Shown here piece by piece: positions 9,494 to 17,918 of a stretch of 45,778 nt of DNA. Positions within the stretch are counted from its first letter, which is position 1; each line of letters starts with the position of its first letter. The position numbers and the translations under genes were made by a program. The notes under the pieces are model-generated. The model was not told the DNA's origin, ran no database searches, and saw only the letters and a list, made by a program, of their open reading frames with translations. Source of the stretch: Methylococcales bacterium (GTDB taxonomy: Bacteria > Pseudomonadota > Gammaproteobacteria > Methylococcales > Methylomonadaceae); assembly GCA_003584895.1 (NCBI GenBank), contig QVQF01000118.1, forward strand, positions 1 through 45,778. The letters run 5' to 3'.

Positions 9494-11248
9494 ATGCCTC
9501 AATTAAAGCCCACTAACTCGCGAATAGCACCATTATTTCCTATTAGCGACTGGTTAAAAACCTATACCCGTGAAGATCTAAGTAATGATCTGTTTGCTGG
9601 TATTATTACGGCTATTCTTTTGGTTCCTCAAGGCATTGCCTATGCGATCTTGGCGGGCTTGCCGCCGCAATTGGGTTTATATGCCAGTATTCTTCCACCA
9701 GTATTTTATGCGTTGTTTGGAACAAGTCGTACTCTATCGGTAGGACCTGTTTCTATAGCTGCGATTATGATTGCCAGCTCTTTAACGTCACCTGAAGTTA
9801 GTGCTTTGGGTCATCCAATACAAAGCGCTTTAATGCTTTCTGCAGAAAGCGGCATCATTATGCTGATCATGGCTTTGTTTCGTATGGGTAGCTTGGTTAA
9901 TTTTATTAGCCATCCGGTATTGGCTGGATTTACCAGTGGCGCAGCGTTGTTGATTATCGGTAATCAACTACCACTATTGGCAGGCTTAAATACACCCTCA
10001 TGTGGTATTAATATCGGTTGTTATAGTCATTATTTCTCTGGCGCAATAACCAACACTACATTGTTAAGTCTCGCCGCCTTAAGTTTATTACTGTTTTTTG
10101 GCAAACCGCTAACAGCCTCTCTTAAAATACTGAAGGTGAATCGGTCGTTGAGTACGGCACTTAGTAAGTGTGGGCCATTATTAACCGTGATACTGGCAAC
10201 AGTAGTAGTCAGTTATTTTAAACTTGCTGATCAGCAAGTTGCCGTTGTCGGTAATGTGCCTTCTGGATTTCCAGACCTTAATATGAGTTTTGTAGGTGAT
10301 ATTTTTTTAGGAAGCGGGTGGGTCAGGGCGAAATTGTTACTGCCTGATGCGGCTTTTATTGCCTTAATTGCTTATGTTGAAAGTGTCGCTATTGCCAAAG
10401 TGACTGCCAATCTCAGAGGTGAAAAAATCATCCCTAATCAGGAGTTGATTGCCTTGGGTGCGGCTAATATTGTCGCGGCAGTTTCTGGAGGTATGCCTGT
10501 TGCAGGTGGCTTTAGCCGAACAATGGTCAATTTTGCGGCCGGTGCACGAACTCAAATGGCTATGCTAATAGCTGCATCGATTCTTAGTCTAGCTGTGATG
10601 TTCTTTAGTCCATGGTTTACTAACATACCAAAGTCCGCTTTGGCGGCTATTATTCTGGTCTCTATCATTCGTTTAGTGAAGATCAAACACATTGTCCATA
10701 CTTGGCGATTTGATCGCGGTGATGGCATCGCTGAACTGGCTACCTTATTAGCCGTATTAATCTTAGGGATTGAGGATGGTATAGTCTTGGGAATTATATT
10801 GACTATTGCTAGTCATATGCACAAAACCAGTCAACCCCATATCGCAGTAGTCGGACGCATACCCAATACTGAACATTTTCGGAATATTAAGCGCCATCAG
10901 GTAGAAACTTGGCGTCATTTATTACTGATCCGAATTGACGAAAGTATAACCTTTGCCAATATTGACTATATTGAAAATTATCTTGGCATTGAATTAAGAC
11001 GTCGACCTGATACTAAACATGTTGTGCTTATTTTTAATTCGGTCAGTGATATTGATGCTACCGCACTAGAGGCCTTGGAACAGTTTAATCATGGCTTACA
11101 AGCCCAAGGTAAAACCTTGAATATAGCAGAAGCGAAAGGACCTGTGATGGACAAACTGGAAAAAACAGATTTCCTGCAACAATTAAAACCCGGCAAAGTG
11201 TTTTTTCGTACTGAAGACGCTGTTAATGAACTGGGGTATATGGCCTGA
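9494..11248 (+). CDS. SulP-family inorganic anion transporter with STAS domain
   Basis: This inner-membrane SulP permease has the family signature near the start (LVPQGIAYAILAGLPPQLGLYAS), then about 10-12 hydrophobic segments, including the conserved ANIVAAVSGGMPVAGGFSRT region. A cytoplasmic STAS domain covers the last ~120 residues (VVLIFNSVSDIDATALEALEQF). The family moves sulfate, bicarbonate and related anions; in this sulfur island export or import of sulfate or sulfite is a reasonable but unproven role. I chose the ATG at 9494 (584 residues). An in-frame TTG at 9476 would add six residues, and neither has a good ribosome site. Confidence 0.87.
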   Translation: MPQLKPTNSRIAPLFPISDWLKTYTREDLSNDLFAGIITAILLVPQGIAYAILAGLPPQLGLYASILPPVFYALFGTSRTLSVGPVSIAAIMIASSLTSPEVSALGHPIQSALMLSAESGIIMLIMALFRMGSLVNFISHPVLAGFTSGAALLIIGNQLPLLAGLNTPSCGINIGCYSHYFSGAITNTTLLSLAALSLLLFFGKPLTASLKILKVNRSLSTALSKCGPLLTVILATVVVSYFKLADQQVAVVGNVPSGFPDLNMSFVGDIFLGSGWVRAKLLLPDAAFIALIAYVESVAIAKVTANLRGEKIIPNQELIALGAANIVAAVSGGMPVAGGFSRTMVNFAAGARTQMAMLIAASILSLAVMFFSPWFTNIPKSALAAIILVSIIRLVKIKHIVHTWRFDRGDGIAELATLLAVLILGIEDGIVLGIILTIASHMHKTSQPHIAVVGRIPNTEHFRNIKRHQVETWRHLLLIRIDESITFANIDYIENYLGIELRRRPDTKHVVLIFNSVSDIDATALEALEQFNHGLQAQGKTLNIAEAKGPVMDKLEKTDFLQQLKPGKVFFRTEDAVNELGYMA

Positions 11249-11287
11249 GAGCCAAACAAATAATGTTTATAATTTATCGGAGGTTTT

Positions 11288-12850
11288 ATGATTGCTGAAA
11301 ACGTGGTTGATCTATCGCGTTGGCAGTTCGCTGCTACATCGTTGTATCATTTTTTGTTTGTACCGTTAACATTAGGTTTGTCGTTTTTATTGGCGATTAT
11401 GGAATCAACCTATGTAATGACCGGTAAAGAAATTTATAAGGATATGACTCAGTTCTGGGGGAAATTATTCGGAATCAATTTCGCGCTAGGTGTCACCACT
11501 GGCTTAACGATGGAATTTGAGTTCGGTATGAACTGGTCTTATTTTTCGCATTATGTAGGTGATGTCTTTGGAGCCCCTTTAGCTATTGAGGGTTTAATGG
11601 CTTTCTTTCTGGAGTCGACCTTTGTAGGCCTATTTTTCTTTGGCTGGGACAAGTTAGGCAAAGGCCAGCATTTATTGATTACTTGGCTAGTTGCCCTAGG
11701 CTCCAATTTATCTGCTTTGTGGATATTGGTAGCCAATGGCTGGATGCAAAATCCAGTCGGTGCAGACTTTAATTACGAAACCATGCGTATGGAAATAACC
11801 AGCTTTTCATCGTTGTTATTTAATCCAGCTGCTCAGGTCAAGTTTGTCCATACCGTTGCCGCAGGTTACACCACAGCATCTGCCTTTGTGTTGGCTATCA
11901 GTGCTTATTACATGTTGAAAGGTCGGGATGCCGCTTTTGCTCAACGATCTTATACGATTGCCGCAGGTTTTGGTCTGGCGGCTATTTTGTCAGTCATTGT
12001 TCTGGGTGATGAAAGTGGTTATACCGATGGCGAGGTACAAAAAGTCAAACTTGCTGCCATTGAAGCTGAATGGCATACCGAAGCTGCGCCGGCCGCTTTT
12101 ACCGCTATCGGCATTCCTGATCAAGATGCCATGGAAACTCGTTATGCCGTTAAAATTCCGTGGGTATTGGGTTTAATTGGGACGCGTTCTGTTGATGAAC
12201 CAATTACCGGCTTAACCGAAATATTAGAAAAAAATCGATTGCGAGTACGTAATGGCATGAAAGCCTATGCGTTGTTACATGAGTTAAGGCAAGGTAAAAG
12301 AGATGACGTAACCTTGACGGAGTTTGACCGCTACAAAACAGATTTAGGTTATGGATTATTGCTTAAACGATATACCGAAGCAGTTGTTGATGCGACTGAT
12401 CAGCAAATAGAGTTGGCTGCTCAATATTCTCTACCTAGAGTCGTGCCGTTATTCTGGACATTTCGAGCCATGGTGGCGTGTGGCTTTATTATGTTGGCGG
12501 TGTTTGTTTTTGCGGTTATTGCCAGCTCCATAAGACGTTGTAGGCAAACGTGGTTGTTAAAACTTAGTCTTTATACGCTGCCTTTGCCTTGGATAGCCTG
12601 CGAAACCGGTTGGTTTGTTGCCGAGTTTGGCCGTCAACCCTGGACTATTGCAGAGATTTTACCAACCTTCCTAAGTGCGTCCTCGTTAACCGAGTTGGAT
12701 TTGTATCTCAGTTTGGCAGGTTATTTGGGTTTATATACGGTCTTTCTGATTATCGAAATGTTCTTGATGCTTAAGTTTATTAAATTAGGGCCCAGCAGCT
12801 TGCACAAAGGCCGCTATCATTTTGAAATTGCCAAAGGAGCTGCATTATGA
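11288..12850 (+). CDS. cydA: Cytochrome bd ubiquinol oxidase subunit I
   Basis: The 520-residue haem-bearing subunit of the bd quinol oxidase reduces O2 to water at the inner membrane. Haem ligands by comparison with E. coli CydA: H21, H188 and M395. The quinol-site residues K254 and E259 sit in [13 protein letters not shown], and the signature GRQPW is at 448-452. The Q-loop is of the long E. coli type. A strong GGAGG lies 4 bp before the ATG, and TATAAT at 11268-11273 may be the -10 box. Its TGA overlaps the cydB ATG. bd oxidases tolerate sulfide better than haem-copper oxidases, which suits the neighbouring sulfide oxidation genes. Confidence 0.97.
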   Translation: MIAENVVDLSRWQFAATSLYHFLFVPLTLGLSFLLAIMESTYVMTGKEIYKDMTQFWGKLFGINFALGVTTGLTMEFEFGMNWSYFSHYVGDVFGAPLAIEGLMAFFLESTFVGLFFFGWDKLGKGQHLLITWLVALGSNLSALWILVANGWMQNPVGADFNYETMRMEITSFSSLLFNPAAQVKFVHTVAAGYTTASAFVLAISAYYMLKGRDAAFAQRSYTIAAGFGLAAILSVIVLGDESGYTDGEVQKVKLAAIEAEWHTEAAPAAFTAIGIPDQDAMETRYAVKIPWVLGLIGTRSVDEPITGLTEILEKNRLRVRNGMKAYALLHELRQGKRDDVTLTEFDRYKTDLGYGLLLKRYTEAVVDATDQQIELAAQYSLPRVVPLFWTFRAMVACGFIMLAVFVFAVIASSIRRCRQTWLLKLSLYTLPLPWIACETGWFVAEFGRQPWTIAEILPTFLSASSLTELDLYLSLAGYLGLYTVFLIIEMFLMLKFIKLGPSSLHKGRYHFEIAKGAAL

Positions 12851-13986
12851 TTTTTGATTATGAAACGCTGCGTTTGATTTGGTGGGCCTTGTTAGGGGCA
12901 TTATTAATTGGCTTTGCTATCACTGGTGGTTTTGATTTAGGGGTTGCAATTTTATTACCTTTTTTAGGTAAAAATGATACAGAACGCCGAGTGATTATTA
13001 ATTCCATAGGCGCGACTTGGGAAGGCAATCAGGTTTGGTTTGTAACAGCCGGTGGTGCTTTATTTGCTGCATGGCCTATGGCTTACTCAGTGGCATTCTC
13101 TGGATTTTATTTTGCCTTATTATTAACCTTATTTGCCTTGTTTATGCGGCCGATTGGCTTTGATTATCGCAGTAAATTACCTAGCCAACGCTGGCGTAGT
13201 AACTGGGATATAGCCTTGTTTGTAGGGGGCTTTATCCCAGCTTTAATTTTCGGCGTCGCCTTCGGTAATTTATTAGAAGGCGTGCCTTTTCATTTTGATG
13301 ATGAAATGCGTAGTTTTTATACAGGTTCATTCTGGGCGCTATTAAATCCTTTTGCATTGCTTGCCGGATTAATTAGCGTAAGTATGCTAATTATGCACGG
13401 TGCAGTTTTTTTACAGATAAAGACGGTCGATGCTATTAATCAACGCTGCAAACAAATGGTCACGGTTTTTGCCTTAATTACAATGGCTCTGTTTGCTTTA
13501 GCGGGCATCTGGATTGCCAATATCAATGGCTATCAAATCACTTCTGAAATATTACCTAATGCACCGTCTAATCCCTTAACAAAAATAGTTACTAAAGGCT
13601 TAGGTTTATGGCTAGCTAATTATGCACATTATCCGGTGTTATGGGCAATTCCTGGGTTGGCTTTTATAGCAGGCTCAGCAACCATCATACTTTCAAAAAT
13701 TAAACGTCCAGGACTAGCCTTTATAAGTAGTTCGTTAACATTGACTTCTGTCATTTTAACGGCTGGCGTTTCTATGTTCCCTTTTTTGATGCCCTCAAGC
13801 TCGGTGATGAACAGTTCATTGACGGTTTGGGATGCCAGTTCCAGTCTGACAACTTTAAAAATCATGTTCTGGGTCACCATGGTATTTTTACCCATCATCA
13901 TCATTTACACCAGTTGGGTGTTTCGTGTATTGCGCGGAAAAATTACCCAAGAACACATACACAACAACGATCATAGTGCTTATTAG
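12847..13986 (+). CDS. cydB: Cytochrome bd ubiquinol oxidase subunit II
   Basis: The 379-residue integral membrane partner of CydA starts with the typical [25 protein letters not shown] segment and carries the conserved [35 protein letters not shown] region near residues 30-60. About eight further hydrophobic segments follow. It overlaps cydA by four bases (ATGA) and is followed after 9 bp by the cydX-fusion gene, whose ribosome site AGGAG overlaps the cydB stop codon. Length and sequence are canonical. Confidence 0.97.
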   Translation: MIFDYETLRLIWWALLGALLIGFAITGGFDLGVAILLPFLGKNDTERRVIINSIGATWEGNQVWFVTAGGALFAAWPMAYSVAFSGFYFALLLTLFALFMRPIGFDYRSKLPSQRWRSNWDIALFVGGFIPALIFGVAFGNLLEGVPFHFDDEMRSFYTGSFWALLNPFALLAGLISVSMLIMHGAVFLQIKTVDAINQRCKQMVTVFALITMALFALAGIWIANINGYQITSEILPNAPSNPLTKIVTKGLGLWLANYAHYPVLWAIPGLAFIAGSATIILSKIKRPGLAFISSSLTLTSVILTAGVSMFPFLMPSSSVMNSSLTVWDASSSLTTLKIMFWVTMVFLPIIIIYTSWVFRVLRGKITQEHIHNNDHSAY

Positions 13987-13995
13987 GAGACGGTT

Positions 13996-14568
13996 ATGTG
14001 GTATTTCACTTGGATATTAGGCTTATTACTGGCGTGTTCATTAGGTATTATCAATGTGCTGCGCCTAGAAGCTCAAGAAGCTTGGGACAAAGAGCATATC
14101 TCTTTAGACCCCTTGACGCAGTTGATGAATAAAGATTCGATGATAGGGCGCTTAAAAGAAAAAGTGGATAACTCTAGGCTAAATGGCTTTCCCTTTTCTA
14201 TTCTGACTATTAATCTAACGGGCTTTAGTGAACAAAATGAGTTTTTGGATTACGAGGTCGATACAACCTTGCGTAATGTTGCTGACTATCTAAAAGAGGA
14301 GGTTAGGGCTGGTGTTGATATCGTCGCGCGCATGGATAAGCAAACCATTTTAATAGCCATGCCCGGTTTGCCAGTAAAAACAGCTGAACAGACGGCCTCA
14401 CGTTTTAAACAGGATATTTTTAACAAAGTAAAAGCACCCAAAAATCTAGCAGTAGAGGTTGCTGTGTTGGTTGCTCAGTATCCAATTAATGATAGCGCCT
14501 TTACTACGGTATCTAAGGAAGTGGAAAATTTACTTCAAATGGTCTGCAACAAAACACATACGGTGTGA
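13996..14568 (+). CDS. cydX: CydX small subunit fused to a degenerate GGDEF domain
   Basis: Residues 1-30 (MWYFTWILGLLLACSLGIIN, then LEAQEAW) are a full CydX, the single-helix subunit that stabilises cytochrome bd; E. coli CydX is only about 37 residues. Instead of stopping, the frame continues for ~160 residues that align with a GGDEF domain: DPLTQLMNK at 38-46 (usual DxLTGLxNR), FSILTINLTGF at 67-77 (usual DxDxFK region), TTLRNVADYLKEEVRAGVDIVAR at 90-112, then MDKQTILIAMPG where (L)GGDEF is expected. All five GGDEF residues and the metal-binding Asp are replaced, so cyclase activity is very unlikely. There is no internal stop or frameshift sign. Position and ribosome site are those of a normal cydX. 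The role is unknown; sensing or scaffolding is inference. Confidence 0.88.
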   Translation: MWYFTWILGLLLACSLGIINVLRLEAQEAWDKEHISLDPLTQLMNKDSMIGRLKEKVDNSRLNGFPFSILTINLTGFSEQNEFLDYEVDTTLRNVADYLKEEVRAGVDIVARMDKQTILIAMPGLPVKTAEQTASRFKQDIFNKVKAPKNLAVEVAVLVAQYPINDSAFTTVSKEVENLLQMVCNKTHTV

Positions 14569-14990
14569 ATGCTCTCATGATACAGAAAATAGGCAATAAG
14601 TTGATCGATGGTTTTCATTACCTTGCCCTATTTGGCATAGGCTCGACTATCGTTTGGACCGCTGTCCATGATTATATGGCCATGATGAAATCAGGGCATG
14701 CGACACTAGAAGACATACTATTATTGTTTATATATCTCGAACTAGGTGCGATGGTTAGTACTTATTTTAAAACTCATCGCTTACCTGTGCAGTTTGTTAT
14801 TTATATCGCCATCACTGCACTATCTCGTCATTTGGTTATTGATGTTCAAAAAGTAGCAGATAACTTTCATCTATATTTACTGATGACGATAACCTTAGCT
14901 ATTGCCATACTCAGTGTATCTATTTGGTTGCTATCTTATACCGCTAAATCTTTTGGTTGTCCGGATGATTTGGGTACGAAAGATAGTTAA
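14565..14990 (+). CDS. psiE: PsiE-family membrane protein
   Basis: The 141-residue protein has four hydrophobic segments and the family pattern LALFGIGSTIVW, DILLLFIYLELGAMVSTYF and AITALSRHLVIDVQK (phosphate-starvation-inducible PsiE family; molecular function unknown). The frame starts with GTG at 14565 overlapping the TGA of the cydX-GGDEF gene; an ATG at 14577 is an alternative start. The overlap suggests co-translation with the cyd operon. It is about the length of E. coli PsiE (136). No Pho box is visible, so regulation with cydAB rather than by phosphate is likely here. Confidence 0.82.
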   Translation: MNALMIQKIGNKLIDGFHYLALFGIGSTIVWTAVHDYMAMMKSGHATLEDILLLFIYLELGAMVSTYFKTHRLPVQFVIYIAITALSRHLVIDVQKVADNFHLYLLMTITLAIAILSVSIWLLSYTAKSFGCPDDLGTKDS

Positions 14991-15079
14991 TCCGGAGTCG
15001 TGGTTGGTGAGGTACGTTTAAATATACAGAACTTACAGTGAATAATAACTTGCCAACTCAACTTTCTAGGAAATTCTAA

Positions 15080-16162
15080 ATGCACAGTGCTTCCACAGTA
15101 ACTCAAAAATCAGCTTTCTCTTCTGTAACTCAGATTAACAATTGGACGCTCTTAGGACTTTCCATGCTAGGTGTGCGTCTGGTTCAGGGATGGGTTTATT
15201 GGGCAGGTGCTAGTAGACGACTTATTTATAGCGAGGGCAAGCTTGATCCAAGCTCAAGTGAATACATGGCGTATGAAATGAACAAAACGATACCAGGTGC
15301 AATTTTTGGCTCCGGTGATGCGCTTAGTTATTTGATGCACTCTCCTTCATTATTGCACATGGCGATTATTGTATTCACGCTAATCGAATTATTTGTTGGT
15401 GTTGGCTTGATACTCGGTTTATTTACACGCTTTTTTGGATTAATCAGCGTTTGTTTGGCTATCTCTCTTATGTTGATGTACGGTTGGCTCGGTTCTACTT
15501 GCGTTGACGAATGGACCATGGCAGCCAATAGTTTTGCTATGGGCTTGGGTATAATGACCACTGGGAGTGGTCGTTGGTGGTCTATGGATTATTGGTTGTT
15601 GAATAAGTACCAAAAATGCTCGGAATGGTCTATATTTCCATGGTTGTTTAGTGGTCCATTGCCTATCATAACCATAACGCGTTTCGCTAAGATAGGTGGG
15701 GTTATGACCATTTTATTTGCTGCTGGTTTTTATGGATATTTACGTGGCGCTGTTTTTAGTCCGATGATGGCAAAAACTAACCCTAAAAATCATCATATCG
15801 CACTCACTCATTCTGAACTTTCAAGATCAGGTGACTTAATATTTTCTGCCTATGTGGATGCTGGGCCCGACACCCAAGGTGCTTATGTTGTTGGGGTCTC
15901 TATTATTGATGAACAAGGACAAGAGATAGAAGTCTGGGACGGAAAGACTCTCAACGAATTATCAAAAACAAATTTTGAAAACGAATATAAATATTCAACT
16001 TTCGAAACAACACAATATGGTTTCGTAGGTGTAGTTGGTGCACGCGCTAAAATTTTTTTACCTCACCAAAAACAGATAGATCTGGCGCCTGGAACTTATC
16101 AGGTAATACTCTTGAGTATCGATGGAAAACTTTGGAGTACGCATAGCATCATTGACGGGTAA
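15080..16162 (+). CDS. doxDA: Thiosulfate:quinone oxidoreductase, DoxD-DoxA fusion
   Basis: The 360-residue protein has an N-terminal DoxD/DoxX-type membrane domain (about 20-240; LGVRLVQGWVYWAGASRRLIY, a substrate-site-like SGDALSYLMHSP, and helices around FTLIELFVGVGLILGLFTRFFG). A C-terminal soluble DoxA domain follows (about 250-358), beta-rich, with QGAYVVGVSIIDEQGQEIEVWDG. In Acidianus DoxD and DoxA form thiosulfate:quinone oxidoreductase, which makes tetrathionate and reduces quinone. Fused forms occur in bacteria. An AGGA lies 9 bp before the ATG. It follows psiE by 89 bp and may be transcribed with it. It is the last plus-strand gene of the sulfur island. Activity on thiosulfate is by homology. 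Confidence 0.85.
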   Translation: MHSASTVTQKSAFSSVTQINNWTLLGLSMLGVRLVQGWVYWAGASRRLIYSEGKLDPSSSEYMAYEMNKTIPGAIFGSGDALSYLMHSPSLLHMAIIVFTLIELFVGVGLILGLFTRFFGLISVCLAISLMLMYGWLGSTCVDEWTMAANSFAMGLGIMTTGSGRWWSMDYWLLNKYQKCSEWSIFPWLFSGPLPIITITRFAKIGGVMTILFAAGFYGYLRGAVFSPMMAKTNPKNHHIALTHSELSRSGDLIFSAYVDAGPDTQGAYVVGVSIIDEQGQEIEVWDGKTLNELSKTNFENEYKYSTFETTQYGFVGVVGARAKIFLPHQKQIDLAPGTYQVILLSIDGKLWSTHSIIDG

Positions 16163-16183
16163 TAAATTATGTGGACTAGTAGG

Positions 16184-16210
16184 TTGGATTGCGTGCTGTT
16201 CGCAATCCAA
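16184..16210. terminator. Bidirectional hairpin between doxDA and cydC
   Basis: TTGGATTGCG (16184-16193) pairs perfectly with CGCAATCCAA (16201-16210) across a 7-base loop, followed on the plus strand by TGTTATTTTG. It lies midway in the 61-bp gap between two convergent genes, where it could terminate both. Confidence 0.6.
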
Positions 16211-16223
16211 TGTTATTTTGCAT

Positions 16224-17918
16224 TCAATGGATTAGTGATGAAACACGGGGGCTAACTATAATCTTTGTTAAAACACCTAATTCCATTCTGTAAACAGTAT
16301 CAACCAAACTTAAACCCGATTCCCTGTGTGTGACCATAATCAGGGTTTTATTAACAGCAAACTTTGCTAATTCGTTAAATATCTCTATTTCAGTTTCTGA
16401 GTCTAAGCCCTCGGTGGGCTCATCTAAAATCAATACAGGGGCATTTTTAAGATACAGTCGTGCTAGAGCTATGCGCCTTGCTTCACCTCCTGATACTTTT
16501 AAGCCACTTTCTCCTACCCAAGTGTCGATGCCTTCGGGTAAATAGCTGATGAGTTTTTCAAGCCCTGAGGCTTTAATCGCGGCATTGAGTTCAGCCATCG
16601 TTGCCTTCGGTTTAGCGATTAATAGGTTTTCTTTAATGGTTGCAGCGAATAACTGACTGCGTTGCGACAACATACCAAAGTTGAGTAATAAGTCATCGCT
16701 ATCGAAGTGCCTGAAGTTTTGTCCGTTTAAGAAAAGCTCCCCTTGTTGTGGATCGAAATAGCGCATTAATAGCTGTAAAAGACTAGTTTTACCTGAGCCA
16801 CTGGCACCGATAATGGCGATTTTAGTGCCTTGTGGAATACTTAAGTTGATGTTCTTAAGTACCCAGTCATGATTGGCTGAATACCGAAAGCTTACGTCAG
16901 TTAGTTGTAAATCATAGTTGTCGGGTATGACTAATGGCTGTTTCGGATGGATAATAGAAGGTGAAAGTTCTGCAACCTGTCTAATTCGGCTCGCTGCTTT
17001 TTGGGTTTTAGCCAGCATTTGCATGGCTTGCGGCAAGGGCGTTACTAACTCGAATGCCGCCATGACACAAAAAATAATTAGCGCTAATTCTGAGCCTGAT
17101 AATAGCTCGTCTTGAAAGGATATAGCAGCTAGCACTAAGGCGGTTAGTAATGTGATTTGTGATAATAATAAAGTGAGAGCCGAGGACATGGCTGTTAAAC
17201 GATTATTTTGGCGCTGGGTATTAATCATTAAGTTAGATAATTGTTCCAATACCCGACTAAAGCGCCTGAAAGCTTGATTAGCCAGCAAATCTGATAAGCC
17301 CTGTAGTAGGTCAATTTGTCGAATTCTAAAGCTGGCTGCTAGCGCGACTATGGCTTCTGCGCCAGCTAGGCCTAAGCGATTAAATAACCAGGGTGTCGCT
17401 ATGGTGGCTATCAATAACAGTGAGCCAGTAGTTAAGCTGATTAACGGCGAATAAAGATATAAAAAGCCAACTACAGTGGGTACTCCGAGCGCAGCAACCA
17501 GAGCAGGTGCTAATAGACGCAGATACAAGGCATCCAAAGCATCGATATCTGATGTCATGTTGGATAATAAGTCACCACTACGTAATGCTGCTAAACGCCC
17601 GGGAACTAAAGGAATCAGTTGTAGGAAAAACCAACTGCGTATACTTGCTAATACTCGAAAAGTAGCTTCATGGGTCAGTAGTCGCTCACCATAACGGCCT
17701 ACAGTTCGGGTAATGGCTAGTGCGCGAATTTGGGCGGCGGGTAACATAAAGTTAAAGCTAATAGCCGTACCAGCTAGTGCAGAAGAACTGATAAACCAGC
17801 CTGATAGCGTTAATAGGGCGATAGATGCAAAGGCTGTTAGCAGTGATAACAATATGCCAGCCACTAACCACATACGGTGTGGTTTGAACAATGTTAGAAA
17901 AAACCAAAGATCTTTCAT
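16224..17918 (-). CDS. cydC: Heterodimeric ABC exporter subunit CydC
   Basis: The 564-residue half-transporter has six membrane helices in the first ~310 residues, then an ATPase domain. Walker A is GASGSGKTS (about residue 372), the signature is SGGEARRIALARLYL and Walker B is VLILDEPTEGLD. With CydD it exports reduced thiols (cysteine, glutathione) to the periplasm and is required for mature cytochrome bd. Its start overlaps the cydD stop by four bases, so the two are co-translated. In E. coli cydDC lies apart from cydAB; here they are neighbours in convergent orientation. Thiol export may also link to glutathione persulfide handling, which is speculative. Confidence 0.93.
   Translation of the reverse strand: MKDLWFFLTLFKPHRMWLVAGILLSLLTAFASIALLTLSGWFISSSALAGTAISFNFMLPAAQIRALAITRTVGRYGERLLTHEATFRVLASIRSWFFLQLIPLVPGRLAALRSGDLLSNMTSDIDALDALYLRLLAPALVAALGVPTVVGFLYLYSPLISLTTGSLLLIATIATPWLFNRLGLAGAEAIVALAASFRIRQIDLLQGLSDLLANQAFRRFSRVLEQLSNLMINTQRQNNRLTAMSSALTLLLSQITLLTALVLAAISFQDELLSGSELALIIFCVMAAFELVTPLPQAMQMLAKTQKAASRIRQVAELSPSIIHPKQPLVIPDNYDLQLTDVSFRYSANHDWVLKNINLSIPQGTKIAIIGASGSGKTSLLQLLMRYFDPQQGELFLNGQNFRHFDSDDLLLNFGMLSQRSQLFAATIKENLLIAKPKATMAELNAAIKASGLEKLISYLPEGIDTWVGESGLKVSGGEARRIALARLYLKNAPVLILDEPTEGLDSETEIEIFNELAKFAVNKTLIMVTHRESGLSLVDTVYRMELGVLTKIIVSPRVSSLIH

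Noticed and set aside
13996-14568. CydX and GGDEF parts as two genes joined by a frameshift
   Set aside because: The frame is continuous, the linker (LEAQEAWDKEHISL) is normal coding sequence, and no second ribosome site or start codon lies near residue 36.
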